Shown here piece after piece: positions 38,085 through 45,524 of a stretch of 55,013 nucleotides of DNA; position 1 is the stretch's first letter; each line of letters begins with the position of its first letter. The notes beneath the pieces are model-generated. The model had not been told where the DNA came from, did no database searches, and saw only the letters and a list, made by a program, of their open reading frames with translations. The position numbers and the translations under genes are program-made. Source of the DNA: Flavobacteriales bacterium. GTDB lineage: Bacteria > Bacteroidota > Bacteroidia > Flavobacteriales_F > PHOS-HE28. Where the stretch lies: assembly GCA_024103275.1 (NCBI GenBank), contig JAGFIV010000052.1:1-55013 (forward strand), read 5' to 3'.

Positions 38085-40176
38085 TCACGGCCGCAGGAGC
38101 AATTGGGGACTCTTCCCTTGGGTCACCGGGACGACCTGGTCCCCGGCCAACGGGGCTGAGGCCCGTGACACGATCGCCGGCCAACAGGGGCTGGCCCCGC
38201 GCGGCAACGGGCGTTCCTACGGCGATGCGTCCCTGGGCCGCCGGATGCTCAGCGGCCTGGGGTTGGAGGAGGTCTTCGAGCTGGATGCGGCGGCCGGCGT
38301 GCTGCGGTGCAGCGCGGGGCTCCTGTTGGACGACATCCTGCTGCGGATCGTCCCGGCGGGTTTCTTCCTGCCCGTCACCCCAGGCACCCGGCTGGTGAGC
38401 ATCGGCGGGGCCATCGCCGGCGACATCCACGGCAAGAACCACCACGTGGACGGCAGCTTTTCCGCATTCGTGGAACGCATGACCCTGCTGACGGGCGACG
38501 GTGCCACGGTGAGCTGTTCACCCACCGACCACCCCGACCTGTTCCACGCCACCTGCGGCGGCATGGGGCTCACCGGCTTCATCCTGGAGGCGACGATCCG
38601 CCTGAAGCCGATCACCTCGGCCTACATCCGGCAACGCAGCATCAAATGCCGGGACCTGGACGACCTGTTCGCCAAGTTCGAGGAACACAAGGATGCCACC
38701 TACAATGTGGCCTGGATCGACCTGATGGCCCGCGGCCGCCACCAAGGGAAGTCGGTGCTGTTGCTGGGCGAACATGCCGATGCTTCCGAACTGCGCGGGG
38801 CCAAGGCCCGCCATCCGTTGAAACCCCACGGCAAGGTGAAGCTGAAGGTGCCCTTCTTCTTCCCCGGCTTCGTGCTGTCGCCGTTCACGGTGAAGGTGTT
38901 CAACCTGCTGTACAACTGGAAAGCCGATGGCAGCGGGCGGCCGTCCCACGTGCATTACGCGCCTTACTTCCATCCGCTGGACGCCGTGGGGGACTGGAAC
39001 AAGATCTACGGCAGGCGCGGGTTCGTGCAATACCAGTTCGTGGTGCCGCTGCGGGACGGCCGGGCCTTGATGGGTGAGGTCCTCGAGGTGTTGCGCCACC
39101 ATGGCATGGTCAGCTTCCTGGCCGTGCTGAAGCGTTTTGGCCCCGCTGCCCCCGGGGCGATGTTGAGCTTCCCGATGGAAGGCTACACCTTGGCGCTGGA
39201 CATCCCCGTGCGCAAGGGGACCTTGGAAGTGCTGGACCAGCTGGACCGCCGCGTGGCCGATGCCGGGGGCCGCATCTACCTGGTGAAGGACGCGCGCATG
39301 TCGGCCTCGATGATGGAGAAAACCTATCCGCGGTTGCAGGAGTTCCGGGAGGTGGCCAAGCGTTATGGCCGGGGGCGGTTCCGCTCGGCGCTGTCGGAGC
39401 GGCTGGACCTGCTGGGCGATGCTACGGCCCCGGTCCCCTTCGATGCGCGCCGCGTGTTGATCCTTGGTGCGGGTTCGGGCATGGCCGCGGCCTTGGCGCA
39501 GCGGTTTGCCCGTGCGGGCCACCCGCTGGTGCTGGCCATGCGCGACCAGGCGAAGGCCCAGGCCATGTGCGATGCGATCAGCGCCGGGACCGGGGTGGAA
39601 TGCAAGGCGGTGCAATTTGATGCGGAGGCCCTCGAAGGCCATGCGGCTTTCTATGCCTCGCTCAACCCGCGCCCCGGGACGGTGGTTTGCGCGTTCGGGC
39701 TGTTGCCGGACCAGGCGGCCGCGCAGGAGACGCCCGGCGGCGGGCTGAAGGCGATCGCGGTGAACTACACCGGCGCGGTGAGCATCCTGGAGGAAGCGGC
39801 GCGTGACCTGGAACAGCGCGGGCAGGGATCCATCATCGGCATCTCCTCGGTGGCGGGCGACCGCGGCCGCGCCAGCAACTACTTCTACGGCAGCGCCAAG
39901 GCGGGCTTCACGGCCTTCCTCAGCGGCCTGCGCAACAGGCTCCATGCCTCCGGCGTGCATGTCCTCACCGTGAAGCCGGGGTTCGTGCGCACGCGGATGA
40001 CCGAGGGCCTGCCCTTGCCGGCCCCGCTGACGGCCTCCGCCGAACAGGCCGCCGACGCCATCTTCCGGGCCTGGCGGAAGCATCGCAATACAGCCTATGT
40101 GCTGGGCCGCTGGCGTTGGATCATGCTAGTCATCCGGCTGTTGCCGGAAGGGCTCTTCAAACGGCTGAAGCTTTGA
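38074..40176 (+). CDS. DprE1-DprE2-like fusion (decaprenylphosphoryl-ribose 2'-epimerase)
   Basis: This 700-residue protein joins two enzymes that are separate in mycobacteria. Residues 1-449 form a DprE1-like FAD oxidase: PRGNGRSYGD (42-51), GGAIAGDIHGKNHHVDGSF (111-129) and a C-terminal substrate cap with YLVKDAR, in which Lys405 matches the catalytic Lys418 of M. tuberculosis DprE1. Residues 458-700 form a DprE2-like short-chain reductase: VLILGAGSGMA (461-471), Ser591/592 and YGSAK (605-609). Together they would oxidise and re-reduce C2 of polyprenylphosphoryl-ribose, giving the arabinose donor. The two parts meet with almost no linker. The position of mycobacterial Cys387 (target of benzothiazinones) is Ala374. 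The start ATG overlaps ubiA by 11 bases. Confidence 0.87.
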   Translation: MHTDHGRRSNWGLFPWVTGTTWSPANGAEARDTIAGQQGLAPRGNGRSYGDASLGRRMLSGLGLEEVFELDAAAGVLRCSAGLLLDDILLRIVPAGFFLPVTPGTRLVSIGGAIAGDIHGKNHHVDGSFSAFVERMTLLTGDGATVSCSPTDHPDLFHATCGGMGLTGFILEATIRLKPITSAYIRQRSIKCRDLDDLFAKFEEHKDATYNVAWIDLMARGRHQGKSVLLLGEHADASELRGAKARHPLKPHGKVKLKVPFFFPGFVLSPFTVKVFNLLYNWKADGSGRPSHVHYAPYFHPLDAVGDWNKIYGRRGFVQYQFVVPLRDGRALMGEVLEVLRHHGMVSFLAVLKRFGPAAPGAMLSFPMEGYTLALDIPVRKGTLEVLDQLDRRVADAGGRIYLVKDARMSASMMEKTYPRLQEFREVAKRYGRGRFRSALSERLDLLGDATAPVPFDARRVLILGAGSGMAAALAQRFARAGHPLVLAMRDQAKAQAMCDAISAGTGVECKAVQFDAEALEGHAAFYASLNPRPGTVVCAFGLLPDQAAAQETPGGGLKAIAVNYTGAVSILEEAARDLEQRGQGSIIGISSVAGDRGRASNYFYGSAKAGFTAFLSGLRNRLHASGVHVLTVKPGFVRTRMTEGLPLPAPLTASAEQAADAIFRAWRKHRNTAYVLGRWRWIMLVIRLLPEGLFKRLKL

Positions 40177-40763
40177 GGACCGTGGCGCTCTTCGACCTGG
40201 ACGGCACGATCACCAAGGCCGACACCATGCTGGAATTCCTGGCCTTCCACTTCGGGCGTGGCCGGCTGTGGTGCTGGTTGGCGCTGGTCCTTCCGGCGTG
40301 GGTGCTCGCCAAGCTGGGCATGCTGTCATCCGATGCACCGAAGAAGGCGCTGGTCCGCATGGCATTCGGCGGCAAGGAAACCACGGTGCTGGAACAGGCC
40401 GCGGAACGTTTCAACGAACAGCGGATGCCACTGCTGGTGCGCCCCGCCGCGATGGAGCGGTTGGCGCAATACAGGCAGGCGGGAACCGAGGTCGTCATCG
40501 TTACGGCCTCCTGCCCGCTGTGGGTGGCACCATGGTGCAGGCAGCAGGGGCTTTCCTTGCTGGCCACGGGATTGGCGGCTGAAGGCGGGCGGTTCACGGG
40601 CCGGCTTGCCACCCCCAATTGCAAAGGGGCGGAGAAGGTGCGGCGCATCCGTGCCTATCTGGGTGACACCTCCGGCATGGTCCTGCATGCCTACGGGGAC
40701 ACGCCGGCGGACCGGCCCATGTTGGCCATGGCCGGGGAAAGCCATTACAAACCTTTCCGGTAG
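40173..40763 (+). CDS. HAD-IB family phosphatase
   Basis: This 196-residue HAD-superfamily hydrolase begins (M)RTVALFDLDGTITKADT, where Asp8 is the expected nucleophile and Asp10 the acid/base. Motif II is VIVTASCPLW, and motif IV is HAYGDTPADRPML. A small helical cap lies between. I propose a TTG start at 40173 that overlaps the dprE stop (TTGA); a GTG at 40182 is the alternative. HAD-IB domains are often fused to UbiA-type phosphoribosyltransferases in other bacteria, so this enzyme may remove the 5-phosphate from polyprenylphosphoryl-phosphoribose, the step between the two preceding gene products (inference). Confidence 0.83.
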   Translation: MRTVALFDLDGTITKADTMLEFLAFHFGRGRLWCWLALVLPAWVLAKLGMLSSDAPKKALVRMAFGGKETTVLEQAAERFNEQRMPLLVRPAAMERLAQYRQAGTEVVIVTASCPLWVAPWCRQQGLSLLATGLAAEGGRFTGRLATPNCKGAEKVRRIRAYLGDTSGMVLHAYGDTPADRPMLAMAGESHYKPFR

Positions 40764-41018
40764 GAGAGGCGCCTTTCACGGGATCCTGTGCCGGGCATTT
40801 CGGCAGGAACGTCAACCCCGTGCCGGTCCCTTTCACCCGGATCATGCAGTAGGGCTCGTTGCGAGGGTCGAAAGCGCAATGGCAGCAAGGCTCTCGTTGA
40901 GGAGGAATAGCTTATGCCATTCTGACGAAAGGAAAGCCAGTGAAACGCTTGCTGCCGCAGCGATTTCGGGCCGTAGTAGAACTCCTGCTGCATATTCCGG
41001 GTTTCAGCGGCCATCCGT
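40764..41018. other. Intergenic stretch with no supported gene
   Basis: This 255-base stretch holds no gene I can support. A short minus-strand frame through it (about 89 codons, 40745-41014) has no recognisable motif and overlaps the HAD gene. No clear terminator hairpin with a T tract was found. Confidence 0.5.
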
Positions 41019-41026
41019 TACATTTG
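41019..41026 (+). promoter_or_regulatory. Consensus -7 element of the alpha/beta hydrolase gene
   Basis: TACATTTG is a full match to TAnnTTTG and ends 17 bases before the ATG at 41044. It separates the hydrolase-engB unit from the preceding ubiA-dprE operon. Confidence 0.7.
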
Positions 41027-41043
41027 GACATCCGCGATCGAGC

Positions 41044-41808
41044 ATGGTGCCACAGGTGAAGGAGGAGGGTGAGTTCAAATACATCGACGTTGGCGATGGG
41101 CCTCCGTTGATGTTCCTGCACGGGCTGTTCGGTGCGCTGAGCAACTTCCAGGAGACGACGGCGCATTTCTCCCGGCACTACCGGGTGGTGATGCCGATCT
41201 TGCCGTTGTACTCACTGCCCATGCTGAACACGAACGTGAAGGCCCTGGCGGGGTTCCTGGACCGGTTCGTGCAGCACTTGGGGTTGAAGGACATCAACCT
41301 GCTGGGCAACTCCCTGGGCGGCCACGTGGCGCTGGTTTACACCAGCCAGCACATGGGGCTGGTGCGCACCCTGATCCTCACGGGCAGCAGCGGCCTGTAT
41401 GAAAACGCCTTCGGCGGCAGCTTCCCACGGCGGGAGGACAAGGAATTCATCCGCAAGAAGGTGGCCATCACTTTCTATGACCCCGCCATGGCCACGGACG
41501 AGCTGGTGGACGAGTGTTTCGTGACGGTGAACGACCGCGCCAAGCTGATCCGGATCCTCTCGTTGGCCAAGAGCGCCATCCGGCACAACATGGCCGAGGC
41601 GCTGCCTTCCTTCAAGATGCCCACCTGCCTGATCTGGGGGCGGCAGGACGTGATCACGCCGCCGCATGTGGCCGAGGAGTTCCACTCCCTGATCCCCTCC
41701 AGTGAGCTGTTCTGGATCGATCAATGCGGGCATGCGGCGATGATGGAACGGCCGGCGGAGTTCAATGCCATCCTGGAGGGCTGGCTGAAGAAGACCTTGG
41801 CCGGGTAG
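41044..41808 (+). CDS. Alpha/beta-fold hydrolase
   Basis: This 254-residue protein has the alpha/beta hydrolase fold. The oxyanion segment FLHGLFG is near residue 25, the nucleophile elbow GNSLGG has Ser90, a catalytic Asp candidate lies in WGRQDVITP, and the His is in DQCGHAAMMERP. The substrate is unknown; the closest feel is of small ester or C-C bond hydrolases common in Bacteroidota. The ATG at 41044 follows a consensus promoter; the frame is open upstream but without homology. It is followed after 3 bases by engB. Confidence 0.9.
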   Translation: MVPQVKEEGEFKYIDVGDGPPLMFLHGLFGALSNFQETTAHFSRHYRVVMPILPLYSLPMLNTNVKALAGFLDRFVQHLGLKDINLLGNSLGGHVALVYTSQHMGLVRTLILTGSSGLYENAFGGSFPRREDKEFIRKKVAITFYDPAMATDELVDECFVTVNDRAKLIRILSLAKSAIRHNMAEALPSFKMPTCLIWGRQDVITPPHVAEEFHSLIPSSELFWIDQCGHAAMMERPAEFNAILEGWLKKTLAG

Positions 41809-41811
41809 GCC

Positions 41812-42447
41812 ATGGCCCGCAGGCGGATGAAGAACCTGAAGGCCGAACACCTGGGCAGCGGCCGCAACGCGGGGCATTGGCCCAAGCCCACACTGCCGGA
41901 GTATGCCTTTATCGGGCGCAGCAACGTGGGCAAGAGTTCGCTGATCAACATGCTGGTGGGCATCCACCGGCTGGCCCGCGTGAGCGGCACGCCCGGCCGC
42001 ACACGCAACGTGGAACATTTCCGGGTGGAGCCCATAGAGGGCCAGGGACCTGCCTGGTTGCTGGCCGACCTGCCCGGCTACGGCTTCGCCAAGATCAGCA
42101 AGGCGGAACGCGCGGCCTGGCAGCGGATGATACAGGCCTACCTGCGGCAGCGGGAAAACCTGCAATGCGTGTTCCTGCTGGTGGACGTGCGCCACGAGCC
42201 CCAGCAGAGCGACCTGGACATGATCCACTGGCTGGGCCTGGAAGGCATCCCCTTCGTCATCGTCTTCACCAAGGGCGACAAGCTGAAGCAGCCCGCCATC
42301 AGGGGCAACGTGGCCTTGTACCGGCGCACCCTGAAGCGCACGTGGGAAGCCTTGCCGCACCTGATCATCACCTCGTCCGAGACCGGCCAGGGGCGCGACG
42401 AAATGCTGGCCTTCATCGCGGAGGTGAACTCCCGCTGGGGGGATTGA
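41812..42447 (+). CDS. engB: Ribosome biogenesis GTPase EngB (YsxC/YihA)
   Basis: EngB helps assemble the large ribosomal subunit and is generally essential. The 211-residue TRAFAC-class GTPase has the G1 motif GRSNVGKS (35-42), a switch Thr in GTPGRTRNVE, the G3 motif DLPGYG (86-91), and TKGDK as the G4 equivalent of NKxD. The PEYAFIGRSNVGKSSLINML stretch is diagnostic. It directly follows the hydrolase gene and is likely co-transcribed. An internal ATG at 41827 is a possible alternative start. Confidence 0.96.
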   Translation: MARRRMKNLKAEHLGSGRNAGHWPKPTLPEYAFIGRSNVGKSSLINMLVGIHRLARVSGTPGRTRNVEHFRVEPIEGQGPAWLLADLPGYGFAKISKAERAAWQRMIQAYLRQRENLQCVFLLVDVRHEPQQSDLDMIHWLGLEGIPFVIVFTKGDKLKQPAIRGNVALYRRTLKRTWEALPHLIITSSETGQGRDEMLAFIAEVNSRWGD

Positions 42448-42497
42448 CGGCCGGCCGTTGGTCCACGGCACCCTTTCCGGCAACCGGCCACGCGCGC

Positions 42498-42827
42498 CTA
42501 CTTCTTCAGGTCCGGCAGCATGTGCTCCGCGAAATAGTCCGCGAAGTCGCGCATCTGGGCCGCCATCTTATCCTCGTTGGTGGCCCGCTCGAACGTGTCG
42601 GCCAGCGTGAGGATGTTCTGGTGGAAGAAGGCCTTCATCTCATCCGTGGTCATCTCCTTCGTCCAGAGGTCGATGCGCAAGGTGTTCAGGTCCTGTGCAT
42701 CCCAAAAGCTGAGCAGCATGGCCTTGCCCACGCCCTGTTCGTCGCCATCCTGGGCTTTCCACTCAATGTGTTCGGGCACATGGTTCTCGTCGGTGTGCAC
42801 GCGTATGGTGATGTCTGATTCCTTCAT
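42498..42827 (-). CDS. gldC: Gliding motility protein GldC
   Basis: GldC is a small cytoplasmic protein that supports gliding motility in Flavobacterium, where it is encoded next to gldB. The 109-residue product begins MKESDITIRVHTDENHVPEHIEW and has the conserved TLRIDLWTKEMTTDEMK, FFHQNILTLADTFERAT and MRDFADYFAEHM blocks. I chose the ATG at 42827 because homology starts there; the frame is open for 33 more codons upstream with no similarity. The nearby gldB on the same strand supports the call. Confidence 0.95.
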   Translation of the reverse strand: MKESDITIRVHTDENHVPEHIEWKAQDGDEQGVGKAMLLSFWDAQDLNTLRIDLWTKEMTTDEMKAFFHQNILTLADTFERATNEDKMAAQMRDFADYFAEHMLPDLKK

Positions 42828-42922
42828 GGGATATGGGCGTGGGTGTTGTCGGCAAGGGCCAATGGTGATCCGGGAAGCACGATCGGCGGCCCGCGTCCGG
42901 CCGCTCCCTTTCACATGGCCGT

Positions 42923-43942
42923 TCACCTGGGCTTATAGGTTTTCAGGATCGCTTGCGGATCGTGCATGGCAAACAGTTCAGCAAAGGTCACCTCCGGATG
43001 CGCACGCAGGTAGCTGTCCACCATCCGGTAGCCGATCCATTCCCCGATATGCCCCGGGCTTTCCCTGGGAAACCCGGTGGTAAAGGGGCCGTCGTTCATG
43101 AAGCGGTCCACCACCTTGGGGTCCTTGGAGTAGAGCAGTTCCTTGGCCACGATGTCGCGCCAGATGTTGAACTCATGGTCTTCGCACCACTTGAGCTGGG
43201 CCGGGGTGAAGGCGAACTTGAGCGTGGCATCGGTTCCTGGCAGCAGCGCATCCAGCAGCGCCATCACCTTGCCGATGGCGATCAGGTTTTCCAGCAGGTC
43301 CTCCCCCCGCGTGTCGCGCGTGTAGTGGACCTGCAACCACCCTTTGACCACGCTGGGCACGAGCATCGCGGGGCGCATCCGGTCCTTCCGGTACTGGGGA
43401 AAGAGCTCCGGAGGGAGGTATTGCACCACGGGGCTGTCCTGGCCAACGAACCATTCCACCCCGAAGCCCAGGACACTGTCGGTGGGCAAAATGCCGAAGT
43501 TGAACCCCGAATTGAAGGCCACGATGCGCGGCACCAGGCTGTCCGGGAAGAACACCTTCAGGCGGCCGAAGGCCTCATTGAAGCCTTCCTCCTCGGCGGC
43601 CATGTCCCCCAGGACGCTGTCGGCATGCAGTTGCACCGACCGCCAGTCGGGGTCGTTCGTAAACTGCCGCAGGATCATCGGCAGCCGGGGATCATCGAGC
43701 GCGGCCGCCTGCAGCACGTCCTCCACATAGACGCGGAAGAACTCCCCGTATTGGGCATACAGCTTCAGGCTGAGGTTGGCTTCCTCCTCCTCCGTCGGGT
43801 GGAACAGGTCCTGGTCCAGGCGCTCGATCCGCACGTGGACTTCCGCGGGCGCGACCTTGCGCACAGGCCCCTCATGGCCCCCGCAGCCCGCAAGCACCGC
43901 AACGGTGGCGAGCACCGTGGGGATGCGGCGGGATCCCATCAT
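42923..43942 (-). CDS. gldB: Gliding motility lipoprotein GldB
   Basis: GldB is a lipoprotein needed for gliding in Flavobacterium johnsoniae. The 339-residue protein starts with a lipoprotein signal ending VLAGC. The body carries family blocks such as RLDQDLFHPTEEE, FGVEWFVGQDSP, YLPPELFPQY, DLLENLIAIGKVM and GEWIGYRMVDSYL. Two adjacent ATGs (43942 and 43939) are both possible; either gives the same mature protein. A TAGGTTTG element lies at 43978-43985 on this strand. Together with T9SS-sorted proteins in the window it suggests a gliding and T9SS-bearing organism, although the core gld/spr genes are not here. Confidence 0.93.
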   Translation of the reverse strand: MMGSRRIPTVLATVAVLAGCGGHEGPVRKVAPAEVHVRIERLDQDLFHPTEEEEANLSLKLYAQYGEFFRVYVEDVLQAAALDDPRLPMILRQFTNDPDWRSVQLHADSVLGDMAAEEEGFNEAFGRLKVFFPDSLVPRIVAFNSGFNFGILPTDSVLGFGVEWFVGQDSPVVQYLPPELFPQYRKDRMRPAMLVPSVVKGWLQVHYTRDTRGEDLLENLIAIGKVMALLDALLPGTDATLKFAFTPAQLKWCEDHEFNIWRDIVAKELLYSKDPKVVDRFMNDGPFTTGFPRESPGHIGEWIGYRMVDSYLRAHPEVTFAELFAMHDPQAILKTYKPR

Positions 43943-43947
43943 GCACT

Positions 43948-43955
43948 TACATTTG
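43948..43955 (+). promoter_or_regulatory. -7 element of the outer-membrane barrel gene
   Basis: TACATTTG is a consensus -7 element, 29 bases before the ATG at 43985. It lies just upstream of the gldB start on the opposite strand. Confidence 0.65.
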
Positions 43956-43977
43956 GCCTGCATTCGAAAAACGCCTG

Positions 43978-43985
43978 CAAACCTA
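43978..43985 (-). promoter_or_regulatory. -7 element of gldB
   Basis: On the minus strand this reads TAGGTTTG, a full TAnnTTTG match, 35 bases before the gldB ATG. It overlaps the first base of the divergent barrel gene, so the two promoters face each other across one short region. Confidence 0.6.
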
Positions 43986-44668
43986 TGAAGAAGGTCTCCG
44001 CCATCCTTTGCCTGCTCACCCTGGTGGCAGCAAGTGCCCATGCACAGGGCAGGTCCGTGCGCTTCGGCATCAAGGCCGCACCCAACCTGGGATTCATCAA
44101 GCCGGACTCCAAAGAATTGAAGAACGACGGCTCAGCCTTCGGGTACACCTTCGGGCTGCTCGGGGATTTCATGATCGGGGCCAATGAGAACTACGCTTTC
44201 AGTACCGGGTTGTTGCTCAACCGGGTGGGTGGAAAAACCACCTACCCCTATGGCGACAAGAACCTGCGTACCGAGTCCAAGTACCAGTACATCGAGGTGC
44301 CCATCACCCTGAAGCTGAAGACGAACGAGATCGGCTACATGACCTATTTCGGACAGATCGGCTTCGGCTCCGCGTTCAACATCGCGGCCAAGAGCGACTA
44401 CGACAAGCCCGACGGGAAGGGCGGCATCACGCGGGTGACCGATGAAAGCATCATGGACAAGACGAGCCTGTTCAAGGCCTCCTTGATCGTGGGGGCGGGG
44501 CTGGAATTCAATTTCAGCGGCAACACCTCGCTCATGGTCGGGCTTACGTACAACAACGGTTTCACCAACATCCTCAAGGACCAGGAAGTGGTGGACGCAA
44601 ACGGGACCAAGAAGGACCTGAAGGCGAAGCAGCACTACGTGGAGCTGTCCTTGGGGGTGTTCTTCTGA
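43985..44668 (+). CDS. Porin-family outer-membrane beta-barrel protein
   Basis: This 227-residue protein has a signal peptide (MKKVSAILCLLTLVAASAHAQ) and a small beta-barrel of about eight strands (the OMP_b-brl class). The strands are visible as alternating patterns such as RFGIKAAPNLGF, YAFSTGLLLNRVGG, YIEVPITLKLK and HYVELSLGVFF, and the last residue is Phe as in most outer-membrane barrels. Function is unknown; such proteins may be small porins or adhesion-related. A strong terminator follows. Confidence 0.9.
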   Translation: MKKVSAILCLLTLVAASAHAQGRSVRFGIKAAPNLGFIKPDSKELKNDGSAFGYTFGLLGDFMIGANENYAFSTGLLLNRVGGKTTYPYGDKNLRTESKYQYIEVPITLKLKTNEIGYMTYFGQIGFGSAFNIAAKSDYDKPDGKGGITRVTDESIMDKTSLFKASLIVGAGLEFNFSGNTSLMVGLTYNNGFTNILKDQEVVDANGTKKDLKAKQHYVELSLGVFF

Positions 44669-44685
44669 CCGATCCCTTCCGACAG

Positions 44686-44720
44686 GCCCCGCACGCCACC
44701 CGGCATGCGGGGCTTTTCTT
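44686..44720 (+). terminator. Intrinsic terminator after the barrel gene
   Basis: GCCCCGCA (44686-44693) pairs with TGCGGGGC (44706-44713) in a perfect 8-bp stem and is followed by a T-rich tract. The tract overlaps the TTTCTTTG element (44715-44722) just before nadE, so one short sequence seems to end one transcript and begin the next. Confidence 0.88.
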
Positions 44721-44722
44721 TG
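44715..44722 (+). promoter_or_regulatory. -7-like element of nadE
   Basis: TTTCTTTG followed by CACC, as before the gene at 37185. It ends 4 bases before the nadE ATG, so the transcript should be leaderless. Confidence 0.5.
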
Positions 44723-44726
44723 CACC

Positions 44727-45524
44727 ATGGTGGACGTGGAAGGCACGATCGGGCACATCGCCTCTTGGCTGGGGCAATACTGCCGCGATGCCCGCCAACA
44801 AGGCTTCGTGGTGGGCATCAGCGGAGGCATCGACAGCGCGGTTACCAGTACGCTTTGTGCACGCACGGGCCTGCCCGTGCTCTGCGTGGAAATGCCCATC
44901 CACCAGCCGCCAAGCCATGTGCAGCGTGCGCAGGAACACATCGCCTGGCTGCGTGCCCGGCATCCGCACGTACAGGAACAGCGCGTGGACCTAACCGCCA
45001 CGTTCGATGCCTTGGTGAAGGCCCTTCCGGCCGGGGACGAACAGGCCAAGCAGGACCTGGCATTGGCGAATACCCGAGCCCGGCTGCGCATGGCCACGCT
45101 TTATTTCCTGGCGGGCATCCACGGCATGCTGGTGGCCGGCACGGGCAACAAGGTGGAGGACTTCGGCGTGGGCTTCTTCACCAAATACGGTGATGGCGGC
45201 GTGGACCTCTCCCCCATCGGCGACCTTACCAAGAGCGAGGTGTACGCCGTGGCCGCTGCTTTGGGCATCGTTGAAAGCATCCGGCGGGCCAAGCCCAGCG
45301 ACGGGCTCTTTGCCGACGACCGCAGCGATGAGGACCAGCTCGGCGCCACCTACCCCGAACTGGAATGGGCCATGGCGTTGCGGGGATCGGCGGCCGAACC
45401 CGGGGGCCTCACCCCAAGGCAATGGCAGGTGCTGTCCATTTATGACAGGTTGCACAAGGTGAACGCGCACAAATGGAACCCCATACCGGTGTGCCTGATC
45501 CCACATTCCCTGCGCGGCCAATGA
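44727..45524 (+). CDS. nadE: NAD(+) synthetase (ammonia-dependent type)
   Basis: NadE converts deamido-NAD to NAD using ATP and ammonia, the last step of NAD synthesis. At 265 residues it is the short form without a glutaminase domain. The ATP-pyrophosphatase loop SGGIDS is at 32-37; GTGNKVEDFGVGFFTKYGDG and DLSPIGDLTKSEVY are diagnostic, as is KPSDGLF later. nadE is often close to gldB in Flavobacteriia, and it is so here. The stop overlaps the next gene start as ATGA. Confidence 0.96.
   Translation: MVDVEGTIGHIASWLGQYCRDARQQGFVVGISGGIDSAVTSTLCARTGLPVLCVEMPIHQPPSHVQRAQEHIAWLRARHPHVQEQRVDLTATFDALVKALPAGDEQAKQDLALANTRARLRMATLYFLAGIHGMLVAGTGNKVEDFGVGFFTKYGDGGVDLSPIGDLTKSEVYAVAAALGIVESIRRAKPSDGLFADDRSDEDQLGATYPELEWAMALRGSAAEPGGLTPRQWQVLSIYDRLHKVNAHKWNPIPVCLIPHSLRGQ

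Noticed and set aside
40745..41014. Minus-strand frame of about 89 codons between the HAD gene and the hydrolase
   Set aside because: No motif, overlaps the HAD gene and the hydrolase promoter region, and no promoter for it was seen.
42448..42497. Imperfect GC-rich inverted repeat between the convergent engB and gldC genes
   Set aside because: The stem has a bulge and neither side runs into a T tract, so a terminator call is not supported.
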